Assembly (NCBI RefSeq): GCF_014337155.1
Contig: NZ_CP060632.1
Span: 2,053,001-2,117,000, forward strand
DNA from: Wujia chipingensis
GTDB taxonomy: Bacteria > Bacillota > Clostridia > Lachnospirales > Lachnospiraceae
DNA: 64,000 bases
Direction of reading: 5' to 3'
Part shown: in pieces, positions 8,583-19,965 of the stretch
Position numbering within the stretch: the stretch's first letter is position 1
Layout: every line of letters begins with the position of its first letter
Notes under the pieces: generated by a model
Databases searched by the model: none
Seen by the model: only the letters and a program-made list of their open reading frames with translations
Told to the model about the DNA's origin: nothing
Made by a program: the position numbers and the translations under genes

Positions 8583-8638
8583 CATTTCGTCTATGTATGA
8601 ACCATTTCATCTATGTATTTTTATACCATTTCATCTAT
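8583..8638. repeat. Three short tandem copies covering the 3' end of the GCAxxG gene
   Basis: The motif CCATTTCRTCTATG occurs three times, at about 20-25-base spacing. The rightmost copy encodes the last residues (IDEMV) of the neighbouring minus-strand gene, so the other two look like duplicated gene ends. Confidence 0.6.
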
Positions 8639-9007
8639 GAGCGTGATTGCCTCTTGAATCATCTTATCACAGTGTTCTTTCTTGTTGCCACCCCTCGCCG
8701 CATTTGCACGAAGCAGATCCACACAGTTCACCATGCCATCATGATTCTCCGCAATCTTCCTGCGGAATTCATTTACCTTCGCCGGATTCTCAACACCCTT
8801 GGCACCAAGCACCATCAAACCACCTGTGATTGCGCCACAGACACCGCCGCATTTCATACCACCACCGAAATTACAGCCAAGTCCTGCCGCCATTTCTTCT
8901 GAAATCCCCATATCCTCTGCGTAACAACGCATAATCGTCTGGGAACAGTTGCTTACCATTGGAGTTTCGTTTCGAAGCTCCATTGCTTTTTCTATATGTT
9001 TATTCAT
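8621..9007 (-). CDS. C_GCAxxG_C_C family protein
   Basis: This 128-residue cysteine-rich protein has a Cys in SNCSQTI, then GLGCNFGGGMKCGGVCGAITGG and a later NCVDLL. That pattern defines the C_GCAxxG_C_C family (often called GCAxxG proteins) of anaerobes. The cysteines probably bind a metal or cluster in a redox role, but no activity has been firmly assigned that I know of. GGAGG before the ATG supports the start. It stands alone between the efflux gene and a methyltransferase. Confidence 0.85.
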   Translation of the reverse strand: MNKHIEKAMELRNETPMVSNCSQTIMRCYAEDMGISEEMAAGLGCNFGGGMKCGGVCGAITGGLMVLGAKGVENPAKVNEFRRKIAENHDGMVNCVDLLRANAARGGNKKEHCDKMIQEAITLIDEMV

Positions 9008-9042
9008 CGCAAACCTCCATATTTAACACACTTGCATGTCTT

Positions 9043-10284
9043 CTATCTCTCAGCAACAACCTGAAAAATGTAAAATTTCAAATAATAACTCTCATCTGCC
9101 GCCCACAAGATCGGATGATCCGGTGCCTGCTGCCGGAATTCCACCTGACGAAGACGCTTGTGCACGCTGTTTGCAGCCTGACCGATTACCTTCGTGAACA
9201 ATTCCTGTGTCATGAAATGGGAGCAGGAGCAGGTTGCAAAATACCCGCCGTTTTTCACGAGCTGCAAGCCTTTTCGGTTGATCTCACGGTAGCCTTTGAT
9301 TGCATTCTTGGTTGCTTCGCGTGACTTGGTAAACGCCGGTGGATCTAAGATTACGACATCAAACTGCTCACCTGCTTCAGCAAGCTTTGGAAGCTCGTCC
9401 AATACATTTGCCTCTTTAAAATGTACAGTCTTCTCCAAATGATTGAGCTTCGCATTTTCTCTCGCCTGCTCCACAGCAAACTCTGAAATATCAAGTCCTA
9501 ACACATCACTCGCTCCGGCATAACCGCAATTTAATGCAAAGGTTCCCATATGTGTAAAGCAGTCAAGCACACGCAACGGTGTCTCCTGCTCTCCTCTGGT
9601 CAGACCTTTAATCAGTCTCTGCATCGCAAGCCGGTTGTATTTCTGGTCAAGGAAGAATCCTGTCTTCTGTCCATTTGCCACATCGACCTTATAATGCACG
9701 CCGTTCTCCACGATCTCGACAACCGGATCAAACTCCGCACCGATGCATCCTTTATATGGAGCAAGTCCTTCCTTCTTACGCACCTTCGCGTCACTGCGCT
9801 CATATACGCCACGGATTTTGACACCATCCTGCGCCATAATCTCTTTCAGCAAATCCACGATCTGTTCCTTATATAAATCAATACCAAGTGCGAGGGATTC
9901 CACAACCAACACATCCGAGAACCGATCAACCACAAGCCCCGGCAGGAAATCCGCTTCCCCGAAAATCACACGACAACAGGTAAGATCATCGCCCTGCATC
10001 ACAGCTTTTCTGTATTCCCATGCATTCTTCACCCGCATACGGAGAAATGCTTCGTTGATATCCTGCTCTGCATCTCGGGTCAGCATCCGAACGGTAATTT
10101 TTGATTTCCGGTTGATGAATCCGCGTCCCATCGGATATCCATCAAAATCACGTACGATGACAATATCGCCATCTTCCACACTTCCCATCACGCTCTCTAT
10201 CTCATTGTCGAAGATCCAGAGTCCACCTGCCTTGATGGTACGACCTTCTCCTTTTCGTAAATTCACGACTGCTTTCGGTTCCAC
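9043..10284 (-). CDS. rlmI: RlmI-type 23S rRNA (cytosine-C5) methyltransferase
   Basis: This 413-residue class I AdoMet-dependent RNA methyltransferase starts with a PUA-type domain (LRKGEGRTIKAGGLWIFDNE; VRDFDGYPMGRGF). A central ferredoxin-like segment and a Rossmann domain follow, with VLDCFTHMGTFAL as the AdoMet loop, DVVILDPPAFTKSR as motif IV, and ATCSCSHFM with the catalytic-type Cys. This order matches RlmI, which makes m5C1962 in E. coli 23S rRNA. The target base here is inferred. The start is a GTG eight bases after AGGAGG. Confidence 0.88.
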   Translation of the reverse strand: MEPKAVVNLRKGEGRTIKAGGLWIFDNEIESVMGSVEDGDIVIVRDFDGYPMGRGFINRKSKITVRMLTRDAEQDINEAFLRMRVKNAWEYRKAVMQGDDLTCCRVIFGEADFLPGLVVDRFSDVLVVESLALGIDLYKEQIVDLLKEIMAQDGVKIRGVYERSDAKVRKKEGLAPYKGCIGAEFDPVVEIVENGVHYKVDVANGQKTGFFLDQKYNRLAMQRLIKGLTRGEQETPLRVLDCFTHMGTFALNCGYAGASDVLGLDISEFAVEQARENAKLNHLEKTVHFKEANVLDELPKLAEAGEQFDVVILDPPAFTKSREATKNAIKGYREINRKGLQLVKNGGYFATCSCSHFMTQELFTKVIGQAANSVHKRLRQVEFRQQAPDHPILWAADESYYLKFYIFQVVAER

Positions 10285-10440
10285 TTGTATTTCCTCCTGA
10301 TTTTATTCCAAGAATTATCGATTATCGTTTTCATGTATTTCATATGTACCTTGGTTGTTTTCTTGTTTGTTTCTATTTCTTTCCTATGGTATCACAGAGT
10401 GATTTGTTTCTCAATCCATACTTTCTTTTTCTCTATCTGT

Positions 10441-10775
10441 TTCTCCATTGGAGCTTTTTTGCTTCCCTGACTCTTCCCATTGGAGCAATTTCCCGATTCC
10501 GGACTTTTTTACCCAACTAGCTTGCTTCCCTCACTCTTCCCATTGGAGTATTTTCCCGTTTCCTGACTTTTTTACCCAACTAGCTTGCTTCCCTCACTCT
10601 TCCCATTGGAGCAATTTCCCGTTTCCGGACTTTTTTACCCAACCTGCTTGCTTTTCTACCTCTTCCCATTGGAGTATTTTCCCGTTTCTAAACTTTTTTA
10701 TCCAACTAGCTTGCTTCCCTCACTCTTCCCATTGGAGTATTTTCCCAATTCTAAACTTTTTTACCCAACCAGCCA
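10441..10775. repeat. 63-bp tandem repeat, about five copies
   Basis: The segment CTTCCCATTGGAG recurs at 10473, 10536, 10599, 10662 and 10725, always 63 bases apart, with partial units at both ends. Each unit also carries TTTTTTACCCAACTAGCTTG and TTTCCCGTTTC. Copies differ by a few bases. The plus strand is pyrimidine-rich. Because 63 is divisible by three, a plus-strand frame stays open through the array, but its protein is a meaningless 21-residue repeat without a good start. The array lies upstream of the rlmI gene. Confidence 0.9.
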
Positions 10776-11025
10776 CCCACAAATGAGAAAATTTCCCAAC
10801 AGCTCAAAAATCCTGCATAAATGGTTTGTTTTGACTAACTTTTTGCGTTATAATAACCACGGCAATTAACCAAATACATAAAACATCCATCAAATCAAGC
10901 GAAAATATGCTTGACAAACCTGTATTACACGTTTATTTTATATATGAACATATATTCATATGTTTTCACGTATGAGAATAGAAAAAGGTTAATGCATTTG
11001 GGAGTTTTATATTCACTGCCTATCA

Positions 11026-11257
11026 CGTAATCGCAAAACACGAGCATTATGGTAGGTAAGAGTTGTAGATTATCACATGTTCTTAAGCAGACCATTGTAG
11101 CACATCAGCACTTAACGAACAGAGTAACAATTCGCAGAATTGGTGCTTTGTGAGTTTAGTGTCTGCTATGTGCGGAAGTGAGCGCGAGCGAGTCTGCGTA
11201 GAAATGTGATAATCTGCAACTCGCTACCATCACCTGCATTCGTGTTTTGCTTCACGA
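11026..11257 (+). repeat. Structured dispersed element, copy 3 (upstream of ABC ATPase)
   Basis: Long imperfect arms pair across about 125 bases: GAGTTGTAGATTATCACAT (11060-11078) matches ATGTGATAATCTGCAACTC (11204-11222) at 18 of 19 positions, and GCAAAACACGA pairs with TCGTGTTTTGC further out. Inside lies a core that begins CAGACCATTGTAGCAC and ends GAGCGAGTCTG. It aligns with the cores near 22.2 and 41.9 kb read from the minus strand. The element ends 28 bases before the ATG of the ABC ATPase gene and so would form its 5' leader. Confidence 0.75.
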
Positions 11258-11285
11258 TTCGCAGTCACATAAAAGGAGGAAAATC

Positions 11286-11984
11286 ATGTTCTTACAAATC
11301 AACAATCTTGAAAAGTTCTATGGTGAAAAAGACAACCGTGTACAAGTCTTAAAAGGACTTTCTACCGGTATTGAGAAAGGCGAGATCTGCGTCCTGCTCG
11401 GGCCATCCGGTTCCGGTAAGTCTACCCTGTTGAACATCATCGGTGGCATCGAAAGCTATGATAAGGGAGAGATCATCATCAACGGTGCTGCCATGTCTGC
11501 CATGAACGAAAAGCAGACGACTCTCTACCGACGTGAACACTTAGGTTACGTATTCCAGTTCTATAACCTGATTCCGAACCTGACCGTCAAGGAGAATATC
11601 GAGGTCGGCGCTTACCTCGGAAGCAACCCGCTTGATGTCGATGACCTGCTTCATACACTTGGACTTTGGGAGCATAAGGATAAGATTCCAAGCCAGCTTT
11701 CCGGCGGTCAGCAGCAGCGTACATCCATCGGTCGTGCCATCGTCAAGAATCCGGATCTGCTGCTCTGCGATGAGCCAACCGGCGCCCTTGATTACAATAC
11801 CTCCAAGGATATTCTGAAATTGATTGAAGACGTCAACCGGAAATACGGAAATACCATCATCATCGTTACGCACAACGATGCCATCAAACTCATGGCTGAC
11901 CGTGTGATCAAGCTCCGCGACGGTATGATCCGGAAAGAATATACAAACGAAACAAAGACACCGGCGATGGAATTAGATTGGTAG
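11286..11984 (+). CDS. MacB/LolD-type ABC transporter ATPase
   Basis: This 232-residue ATPase has Walker A GPSGSGKST, Q-loop YVFQFYN, signature LSGGQQQR and Walker B LLLCDEPTGALD, followed by the VTHND switch. The signature and the PTGALD sequence are typical of the MacB/LolD/YxdL group, which powers FtsX-like permeases exporting peptides or antibiotics or remodelling the envelope. The ATG follows AAAGGAGG by seven bases; an earlier in-frame ATG lacks a ribosome site. The permease gene follows after ten bases. The upstream leader contains structured element copy 3. Confidence 0.93.
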   Translation: MFLQINNLEKFYGEKDNRVQVLKGLSTGIEKGEICVLLGPSGSGKSTLLNIIGGIESYDKGEIIINGAAMSAMNEKQTTLYRREHLGYVFQFYNLIPNLTVKENIEVGAYLGSNPLDVDDLLHTLGLWEHKDKIPSQLSGGQQQRTSIGRAIVKNPDLLLCDEPTGALDYNTSKDILKLIEDVNRKYGNTIIIVTHNDAIKLMADRVIKLRDGMIRKEYTNETKTPAMELDW

Positions 11985-11994
11985 GTGAATGCAT

Positions 11995-14301
11995 ATGGCT
12001 GATAAAACAATCAAAAATCCACTGCGTAAACGCATCCTTCGGGATATCAGAAAAGAAAAAGGAAAATACATATCCATCTTTTTGTTTCTGACATTTATGA
12101 TTTCAATCGTCAGTGGTATGCTGGTTACTTCCCTGAGCATGATGCACACCTACGACGATGGTATCGAGACATATAAATTGGAGGATGGACATTTCTCTAC
12201 AAACAGTGAAATCTCTGTCGCTGACCTGCAGAAAATCGCTGACCAGACAGATTCAGGCACAGCAAAAGCAACCATCTACAAACAGTACTTCTATAATTTT
12301 GATTACACCTTTGAAGGTAACAGCAATTATTCCATCCGTCTCTACGAAAACCGTGAGGCGTTGAATACATATTCAGTCTTTGAAGGGCACGCACCGGAGA
12401 AGGACGGAGAACTTGCCATCGACCGCCTCTTTGCAGAAAACAACAATCTCAAAATCGGTGACACCCTCACCTTTGACGGAAAGGATTTAACAATCTGCGG
12501 AACAGTTGCTGTCCCGGATTATAGCTGTCTGTTCGAGAATAACTCTGATTCGATGTTCAGCGCAACGACATTTACCACGGGGTTTGTCACTGCTGATTAT
12601 TTCAAGGAATTCTCCGAAAGCAAGCTTACCTACAGCTTTGCTTATCATTTCTCGGACAGAAGTCTTGATGACCGAGCTTCTTATGACGCAAGCACAAACC
12701 TGATGAATACATTGTCCAAACAGCTCGCTCCACAGGGAAATTATCTGACTGATTTTTTGATGCGTCAGAACAATAAAGCGATCTCATTTACAAGGGAAGA
12801 TATGGATGGCGATACAAACAGCACGATCATGATGCTCTATATCATGATCGCACTACTTGCATTCATCTTCGCACTTATGACTTTCAGCACGATTGAAGCG
12901 GAAGCCGGTGCCATCGGAACCCTGCGTGCATCCGGATATACAAAAGGCGAAATCATCCGGCATTACATGGCTGCACCCACGTATGTATTCCTTGCAGCCG
13001 CAGTGATCGGAAATATCGGCGGTTACACTTGTTTTCGTAAATTCATGGAGGACATGTATTACCATTCCTACTCTCTGCCTGTATTCAAGGTTGTCTGGAA
13101 TGCAAACGCCTTTCTACTTACGACCGTGATTCCGATTGCAATCCTGTTAGTGATCAACTACCTTGCGCTTCGATCAATGCTTGGATTGTCACCGCTTAAC
13201 TTCCTGCGGCATGATCTGTCAAAACGTAAGAAAAAGCATGTGACAAAGCTTCCGAACTTCAAGTTTTTGACAAGATTCCGGATTCGTACAATCCTGCAGA
13301 ACCGCTCCAACTATATCACGATGGCGATTGGTATCCTGATGGCAAATATCCTGTTTATCTTCTCTGCCAGCATGCTTCCAATCTTAAATGACCAGACAGA
13401 CAATGTGCTTGACCACCTGATTGCAAACTATCAATATACACTCAAAGCACCGGTAGAGCTAGACGATTCATCTGCTGAAAAATACTGTCTGACTGCGCTT
13501 GCGGATGATGACGGAAAAGAAGTGCTTGTATATGGAATCGCAGATAATTCAAAGTATCTGACACAGGTTTCTATGCCTACGGAAAAAGGGGATATAATCA
13601 TCTCAAAATCGTTCATGAAACTGAACAATTATAAAGTGGGCGATACGATTAAAATAGTAGAAAAATATGGCGATAAAGAATATTCTTTCCGGATTGCCGG
13701 CAGCTTCAATTACCCGGCGGCCTTCTCCGTATTTATGAGCATTGATAATTACAATGACACATTCGGGAAGGATGCGGATTATTTCACAGGCTATTTCTCT
13801 GACAAAGCGCTGGATGATTTAGATGACAGTTTCATCTACAGTACGATGGGACCTTCGGACTATTCAAAGTTAAGTGATCAGATGAATGATTCGATGGGAC
13901 GTATGATGCCTCTGATGAAATATCTTTCCCTTATTATCTTCGTCATCGTTATCTACCTGCTCTCTAAGATTGTGTTGGAGAAAAATGCGGAATCGATTTC
14001 CCTGACGAAGATTCTCGGTTACAACAACAGAGAAATCGGAAAAATCTACATTATTTCAACCGCGATAGCTGTCCTTGTCAGTGTAGCAATCAGTCTGCCG
14101 CTTTCAACAGTCATCCTGAAGACAATGATTGTCTATCTCTTCCGGACTTTTGATATCTGGCTGGAAAATGTTCATATCGGAACATCTATCTATGTTCAGG
14201 TTGTGATCTGGGATATTGTATGTTACGGATTATTAAGTTTCCTGCAATATAAGAAGATCCGGAAGATTCCTATGGAAGAGGCACTGAAAAACCGGGAGTA
14301 A
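11995..14301 (+). CDS. FtsX-like ABC transporter permease
   Basis: About 768 residues. There is one helix near residue 30 (YISIFLFLTFMISIVSGML), a large extracellular MacB-type domain, three helices around 285-395, a second extracellular domain, and three helices near the C-terminus. This two-FtsX-domain layout fits exporters of the bacitracin/lantibiotic-resistance or lipoprotein-release class. Partner of the ATPase just upstream. Of two nearby ATGs, the second (11995) has AGGTGA at six bases and is preferred. No sensor kinase or response regulator is adjacent, unlike most BceAB loci. Confidence 0.9.
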   Translation: MADKTIKNPLRKRILRDIRKEKGKYISIFLFLTFMISIVSGMLVTSLSMMHTYDDGIETYKLEDGHFSTNSEISVADLQKIADQTDSGTAKATIYKQYFYNFDYTFEGNSNYSIRLYENREALNTYSVFEGHAPEKDGELAIDRLFAENNNLKIGDTLTFDGKDLTICGTVAVPDYSCLFENNSDSMFSATTFTTGFVTADYFKEFSESKLTYSFAYHFSDRSLDDRASYDASTNLMNTLSKQLAPQGNYLTDFLMRQNNKAISFTREDMDGDTNSTIMMLYIMIALLAFIFALMTFSTIEAEAGAIGTLRASGYTKGEIIRHYMAAPTYVFLAAAVIGNIGGYTCFRKFMEDMYYHSYSLPVFKVVWNANAFLLTTVIPIAILLVINYLALRSMLGLSPLNFLRHDLSKRKKKHVTKLPNFKFLTRFRIRTILQNRSNYITMAIGILMANILFIFSASMLPILNDQTDNVLDHLIANYQYTLKAPVELDDSSAEKYCLTALADDDGKEVLVYGIADNSKYLTQVSMPTEKGDIIISKSFMKLNNYKVGDTIKIVEKYGDKEYSFRIAGSFNYPAAFSVFMSIDNYNDTFGKDADYFTGYFSDKALDDLDDSFIYSTMGPSDYSKLSDQMNDSMGRMMPLMKYLSLIIFVIVIYLLSKIVLEKNAESISLTKILGYNNREIGKIYIISTAIAVLVSVAISLPLSTVILKTMIVYLFRTFDIWLENVHIGTSIYVQVVIWDIVCYGLLSFLQYKKIRKIPMEEALKNRE

Positions 14302-14331
14302 TGCTACTTCACGAAAAATATACAGATAAAA

Positions 14332-14368
14332 ACACCCAACTGTTTCTGTGAACAGTTGGGTGTTTTTT
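14332..14368. terminator. Bidirectional terminator between the ABC permease and atpC
   Basis: A perfect 13-base stem (ACACCCAACTGTT) with a six-base loop is flanked by T runs in both directions. It separates the convergent ABC and ATP synthase transcripts. Confidence 0.92.
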
Positions 14369-14379
14369 CATCCTTTTAT

Positions 14380-14793
14380 TTACTTCACTTCGTACCGGTC
14401 ATGTCCCTGCAGTCTCGCCATTGCTCTCGCAAGCGAAGCACGGGATACGTGGTATTCCATGATACTCTGTTTCTGCTGCATCTGCTCGATGGCACGTTCC
14501 TTCGCAGCCTGTGCACGGAACTCGTCGATTTCCTCCGGTTTTTCTGCTGAATAGACAAGTACAACAACCTCATTATTCTTTACCTTCAGAAGTCCGTCGG
14601 AACAGATTGCCACATGCTCTTCTCCATCCGGTGTCCGGAAATGCAGCTCACCGACTTCAATATTCGTCGTCATCTTCTCGTGATGTGCCAGAATTGCCAT
14701 CTGTCCATCATAGCCGGGGAATTTCAATATCTCACATGGTCCATCATAAAACACCCGGTCACAGGCTATGATCTTGAGTGAAAATGTATTCAT
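14380..14793 (-). CDS. atpC: ATP synthase F1 epsilon subunit
   Basis: This 137-residue protein has the N-terminal beta-sandwich (FSLKIIACDRVFYDGPCEIL; GYDGQMAILAHHEKMTTNIEVG) and a C-terminal two-helix region rich in Ala, Arg and Gln (RAQAAKERAIEQMQQKQ). It forms the rotor stalk with gamma and can inhibit ATP hydrolysis. It is the last gene of the operon, with a terminator just beyond it. Confidence 0.95.
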   Translation of the reverse strand: MNTFSLKIIACDRVFYDGPCEILKFPGYDGQMAILAHHEKMTTNIEVGELHFRTPDGEEHVAICSDGLLKVKNNEVVVLVYSAEKPEEIDEFRAQAAKERAIEQMQQKQSIMEYHVSRASLARAMARLQGHDRYEVK

Positions 14794-14814
14794 ACGCCGT
14801 CCCCTTTCTATCCT

Positions 14815-17165
<2,351 letters not shown>

Positions 17166-19214
17166 TTAATTCCCTCCGTTTTCGTCTTCCAGACTCCTCT
17201 GCTTATATTCATTCGCCGCCTGTATAATGGCATCCTTCACATCGTCTGCCAGATCCTTCGACGAATCCAGACGTCCGATAATATCTGCATGATTCTTTGC
17301 AAAATCATCCAGCAGCCCAAGACGGAATGCCTTGATCTTCTCAACCGGAAGATCACTGAATACATGTGCATTGGCAGCAACCAATGTGATAACCTGCTCT
17401 GCCATTGTAAAAGGACGGCCAAGCGGCTGCTTCAAAAGCTCCATCAACGCACGTCCATGTGCCAGCTGTTTCTTCGTGTTCTCATCCAAATCGGAAGAAA
17501 ACTGTGTGAACACTTCCATCTCACGATACTGTGCCAGATCGATACGGATACTTCCAGCTGCCTTCTTCATCGCCTTTGTCTGCGCCGCACCACCGACACG
17601 GGATACGGAAAGTCCGACATTGACGGCTGGACGCTGACCTGCGAAGAACAGCTCACTTTCCAGATAGATCTGTCCATCTGTGATAGAAATAACGTTTGTC
17701 GGGATGTATGCAGACACATCGCCTGCCTGTGTCTCAATGATTGGAAGTGCGGTAATACTTCCGCCGCCGGCCTCAGCTGTCACACGGGAAGAACGCTCCA
17801 GCAATCTTGAATGCAGATAGAATACATCACCCGGATATGCCTCACGTCCCGGTGAACGCTCCAGCAAAAGTGAGATTGCACGGTAGGCAACCGCATGCTT
17901 GGACAGATCATCATAGACGATCAGAACATCCTTGCCCTGATACATAAAATACTCTGCAAGTGCTGTACCTGCATATGGTGCAATATACTGCAACGGTGCC
18001 GGATCGGATGCCGTTGCTGCAACGACGATCGTATAATCCAGCGCATCATTTTTCTTCAGTGTATTCACTAGCTTCGCAATTGTCGATGCCTTCTGTCCGA
18101 TTGCCACATAGACACAGACAACATCCTTGCCCTTCTGGTTTAAGATCGTATCCATCGCGATCGATGTCTTACCGGTCTGTCTATCACCGATGATCAGCTC
18201 ACGCTGTCCACGACCGATTGGGAACATCGAATCGATTGACAGGATACCGGTCTCCATAGGAACCGATACGGATTTACGGTCTACAATACTTGGTGCAGGG
18301 TTCTCGATCGGACGGTAACCATCCTGTGCGATGTCGCCCTGTCCGTCAATCGGCGCACCAAGTGCATCTACGATTCTTCCAAGGAATGCATCTCCGACCG
18401 GGATACCGGCCATCTTACCTGTACGAACGACACGGCTGCCTTCCTTGATCTCTGTATCACGCCCAAACAGAATAACACCGATTTCATCCCGTCTTACGTC
18501 CTGTACCATACCCTTGACGCCACAATCAAAGAGAACGATTTCTCCGTAAAATGCATGGTCGATACCATCGACATTCGCGATACCATCACCAACCCAGTTT
18601 ACAACACCGATTTCCTTATCCTTTGCTGCCAGCTCAAAATCTGCGATATCGGCACGCAGGATGGAAATGATGCTCTCCTCACTGACCGTTGCCAGCTTCT
18701 TGCCGGAAAGCGACTGGTTGATATGCTTCTGCAGCTGGTCGATACGTCCCTGCTCGCTCCAGTCGTACTCTTTGTTTCCAACACGGATGATGAATCCACT
18801 CTTGATGGATGCATCCTCCTTACCGACGATCTTGATATCCGGATTGTTGCATTCCTTCGCAAGGAACAACCGGATCCGCTCCATCTGCTCCGTTGTCGGT
18901 GGTGTCACATATGTGAGTTCTGCCTGTGCCTCCACCTTCTCCGGTGTCTTCGTCAGCTCCATGTATGCCTGCTCGATCTCATCTAACAATCCGAAATCGC
19001 CATTGTCACACAACACCTTTAAGAAGTTCCGGATCTCCTTCGGGAACACCCGGTCAATCACCAGATGTTTCTTCTCTAACGACACAGTTGGATCTTCAAA
19101 CTCCACACCAATCTGTGGAACTGCTTCTAAAATATCCTTTACGCTCTGCAGATTTGACTTCGCGTTTTCAACGAGCTTCAAATCCGCTGCATAGTCCTTC
19201 GCTGCTCGAATCAC
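17166..19214 (-). CDS. atpHA: ATP synthase delta-alpha fusion protein
   Basis: One uninterrupted 682-residue frame joins two normally separate subunits. Residues 1-171 are delta/OSCP (EKKHLVIDRVFPKEIRNFL; SIKSGFIIRVGNKEYDWS). Residues from about 172 are a full alpha subunit beginning KKLATVSEESIISILRADIA, with the P-loop GDRQTGKT at 343-350. Delta normally sits on top of F1 bound to the alpha N-termini, so a covalent link is sterically sensible, but three alphas per F1 would bring three delta domains. The delta part also lacks about 20-25 N-terminal residues. The start is a GTG behind AGGTGA, and in-frame stops just upstream exclude a longer form. It overlaps atpF by four bases. Confidence 0.93.
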   Translation of the reverse strand: MIRAAKDYAADLKLVENAKSNLQSVKDILEAVPQIGVEFEDPTVSLEKKHLVIDRVFPKEIRNFLKVLCDNGDFGLLDEIEQAYMELTKTPEKVEAQAELTYVTPPTTEQMERIRLFLAKECNNPDIKIVGKEDASIKSGFIIRVGNKEYDWSEQGRIDQLQKHINQSLSGKKLATVSEESIISILRADIADFELAAKDKEIGVVNWVGDGIANVDGIDHAFYGEIVLFDCGVKGMVQDVRRDEIGVILFGRDTEIKEGSRVVRTGKMAGIPVGDAFLGRIVDALGAPIDGQGDIAQDGYRPIENPAPSIVDRKSVSVPMETGILSIDSMFPIGRGQRELIIGDRQTGKTSIAMDTILNQKGKDVVCVYVAIGQKASTIAKLVNTLKKNDALDYTIVVAATASDPAPLQYIAPYAGTALAEYFMYQGKDVLIVYDDLSKHAVAYRAISLLLERSPGREAYPGDVFYLHSRLLERSSRVTAEAGGGSITALPIIETQAGDVSAYIPTNVISITDGQIYLESELFFAGQRPAVNVGLSVSRVGGAAQTKAMKKAAGSIRIDLAQYREMEVFTQFSSDLDENTKKQLAHGRALMELLKQPLGRPFTMAEQVITLVAANAHVFSDLPVEKIKAFRLGLLDDFAKNHADIIGRLDSSKDLADDVKDAIIQAANEYKQRSLEDENGGN

Positions 19215-19696
19215 GTTTCATCACCTGCTTTATCTAAAAATTTGTCGTACAGCGCATTATCCACGTCTGCACCTTTTTTCTCTCCAACAATCTTAACTGT
19301 TGCATCGACAACCATATCGGCAATATCTTTTTCTGCTTTCTTCAGAATCTGTGCCTTCTGGTTCTCTGCATCTGTGATTGCATCTTCCTTTACCTGTTTT
19401 GCGGTCTTTTCAGCATCTGATACAATCCGCTTATATTCTGCATCTGCGGTCTGTCTTGCCTCCTGAAGCACCTGCTTCTTGGCTTCCTCCGCATTTGCAA
19501 GACTTGCTTCATACTGCTTTCTTGCTTCCTCTGCTGCCTGCTTGCTCTCGCCCGCTTCCTTGAACTGTCTGTCCGCTTCCTCCTGACGCGCTGCAATGAT
19601 CTTCTGTACAGGCTTAAACAGGAAAATCCGCATCAACACGAACAAAAGCAGCAGATTGATTATGGTAAGTAATAAATTCCAATCTACCCGGAGCAT
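19211..19696 (-). CDS. atpF: ATP synthase Fo subunit b
   Basis: This 161-residue peripheral stalk protein has one N-terminal membrane helix (LLLTIINLLLLFVLMRIFLF), then a long charged coiled coil rich in Ala, Glu, Lys and Gln. It ends ALYDKFLDKAGDET. Its stop codon overlaps the GTG start of the delta-alpha gene, so translation of the two is coupled. Confidence 0.95.
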   Translation of the reverse strand: MLRVDWNLLLTIINLLLLFVLMRIFLFKPVQKIIAARQEEADRQFKEAGESKQAAEEARKQYEASLANAEEAKKQVLQEARQTADAEYKRIVSDAEKTAKQVKEDAITDAENQKAQILKKAEKDIADMVVDATVKIVGEKKGADVDNALYDKFLDKAGDET

Positions 19697-19720
19697 GTTA
19701 CCACCCTGCCTTTCCTGTGA

Positions 19721-19945
19721 TTACTTCAACATTACTATGATCATAAGCGCGATAACGAAACCGTAAATAGCGGTTGCCTCTGCAAGTGCACAACCAAGAA
19801 TCAATGTCTTGTTGATCTTACCTTCTGCCTCCGGCTGTCTTGCGATTGCCTCTGCTGCCTTACCGGTTGCAATACCGATACCAATACCTGCGCCAAGCGC
19901 TCCTAAAACTGCAATACCTGCACCAATTGCGATTATTGTACCCAT
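19721..19945 (-). CDS. atpE: ATP synthase Fo subunit c (rotor ring)
   Basis: The 74-residue hairpin has helix 1 [21 protein letters not shown], the polar loop ARQPEA and helix 2 with the ion-binding Glu at position 56 (ALAEATAIY). Known sodium-type rings have a Gln in helix 1 and Ser or Thr right after the Glu. Here those positions are Ile (GIGIG) and Ala. The ring is therefore predicted to be proton-specific. AAAGGAG precedes the start. Confidence 0.95.
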   Translation of the reverse strand: MGTIIAIGAGIAVLGALGAGIGIGIATGKAAEAIARQPEAEGKINKTLILGCALAEATAIYGFVIALMIIVMLK

Positions 19946-19965
19946 ACTAATTATCTCCTTTTCGT

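Noticed and set aside
9743..10300. Plus-strand frame of 185 codons
   Set aside because: Shadow of the RlmI-type methyltransferase gene, with composition typical of an antisense frame.
10441..10775. CRISPR array
   Set aside because: Repeats are directly adjacent without unique spacers, no cas genes are present, and the unit is too long and variable.
10448..10786. Open plus-strand frame of 112 codons across the 63-bp array
   Set aside because: It is open only because the unit length is divisible by three. The product is a low-complexity repeat with no good ribosome site.
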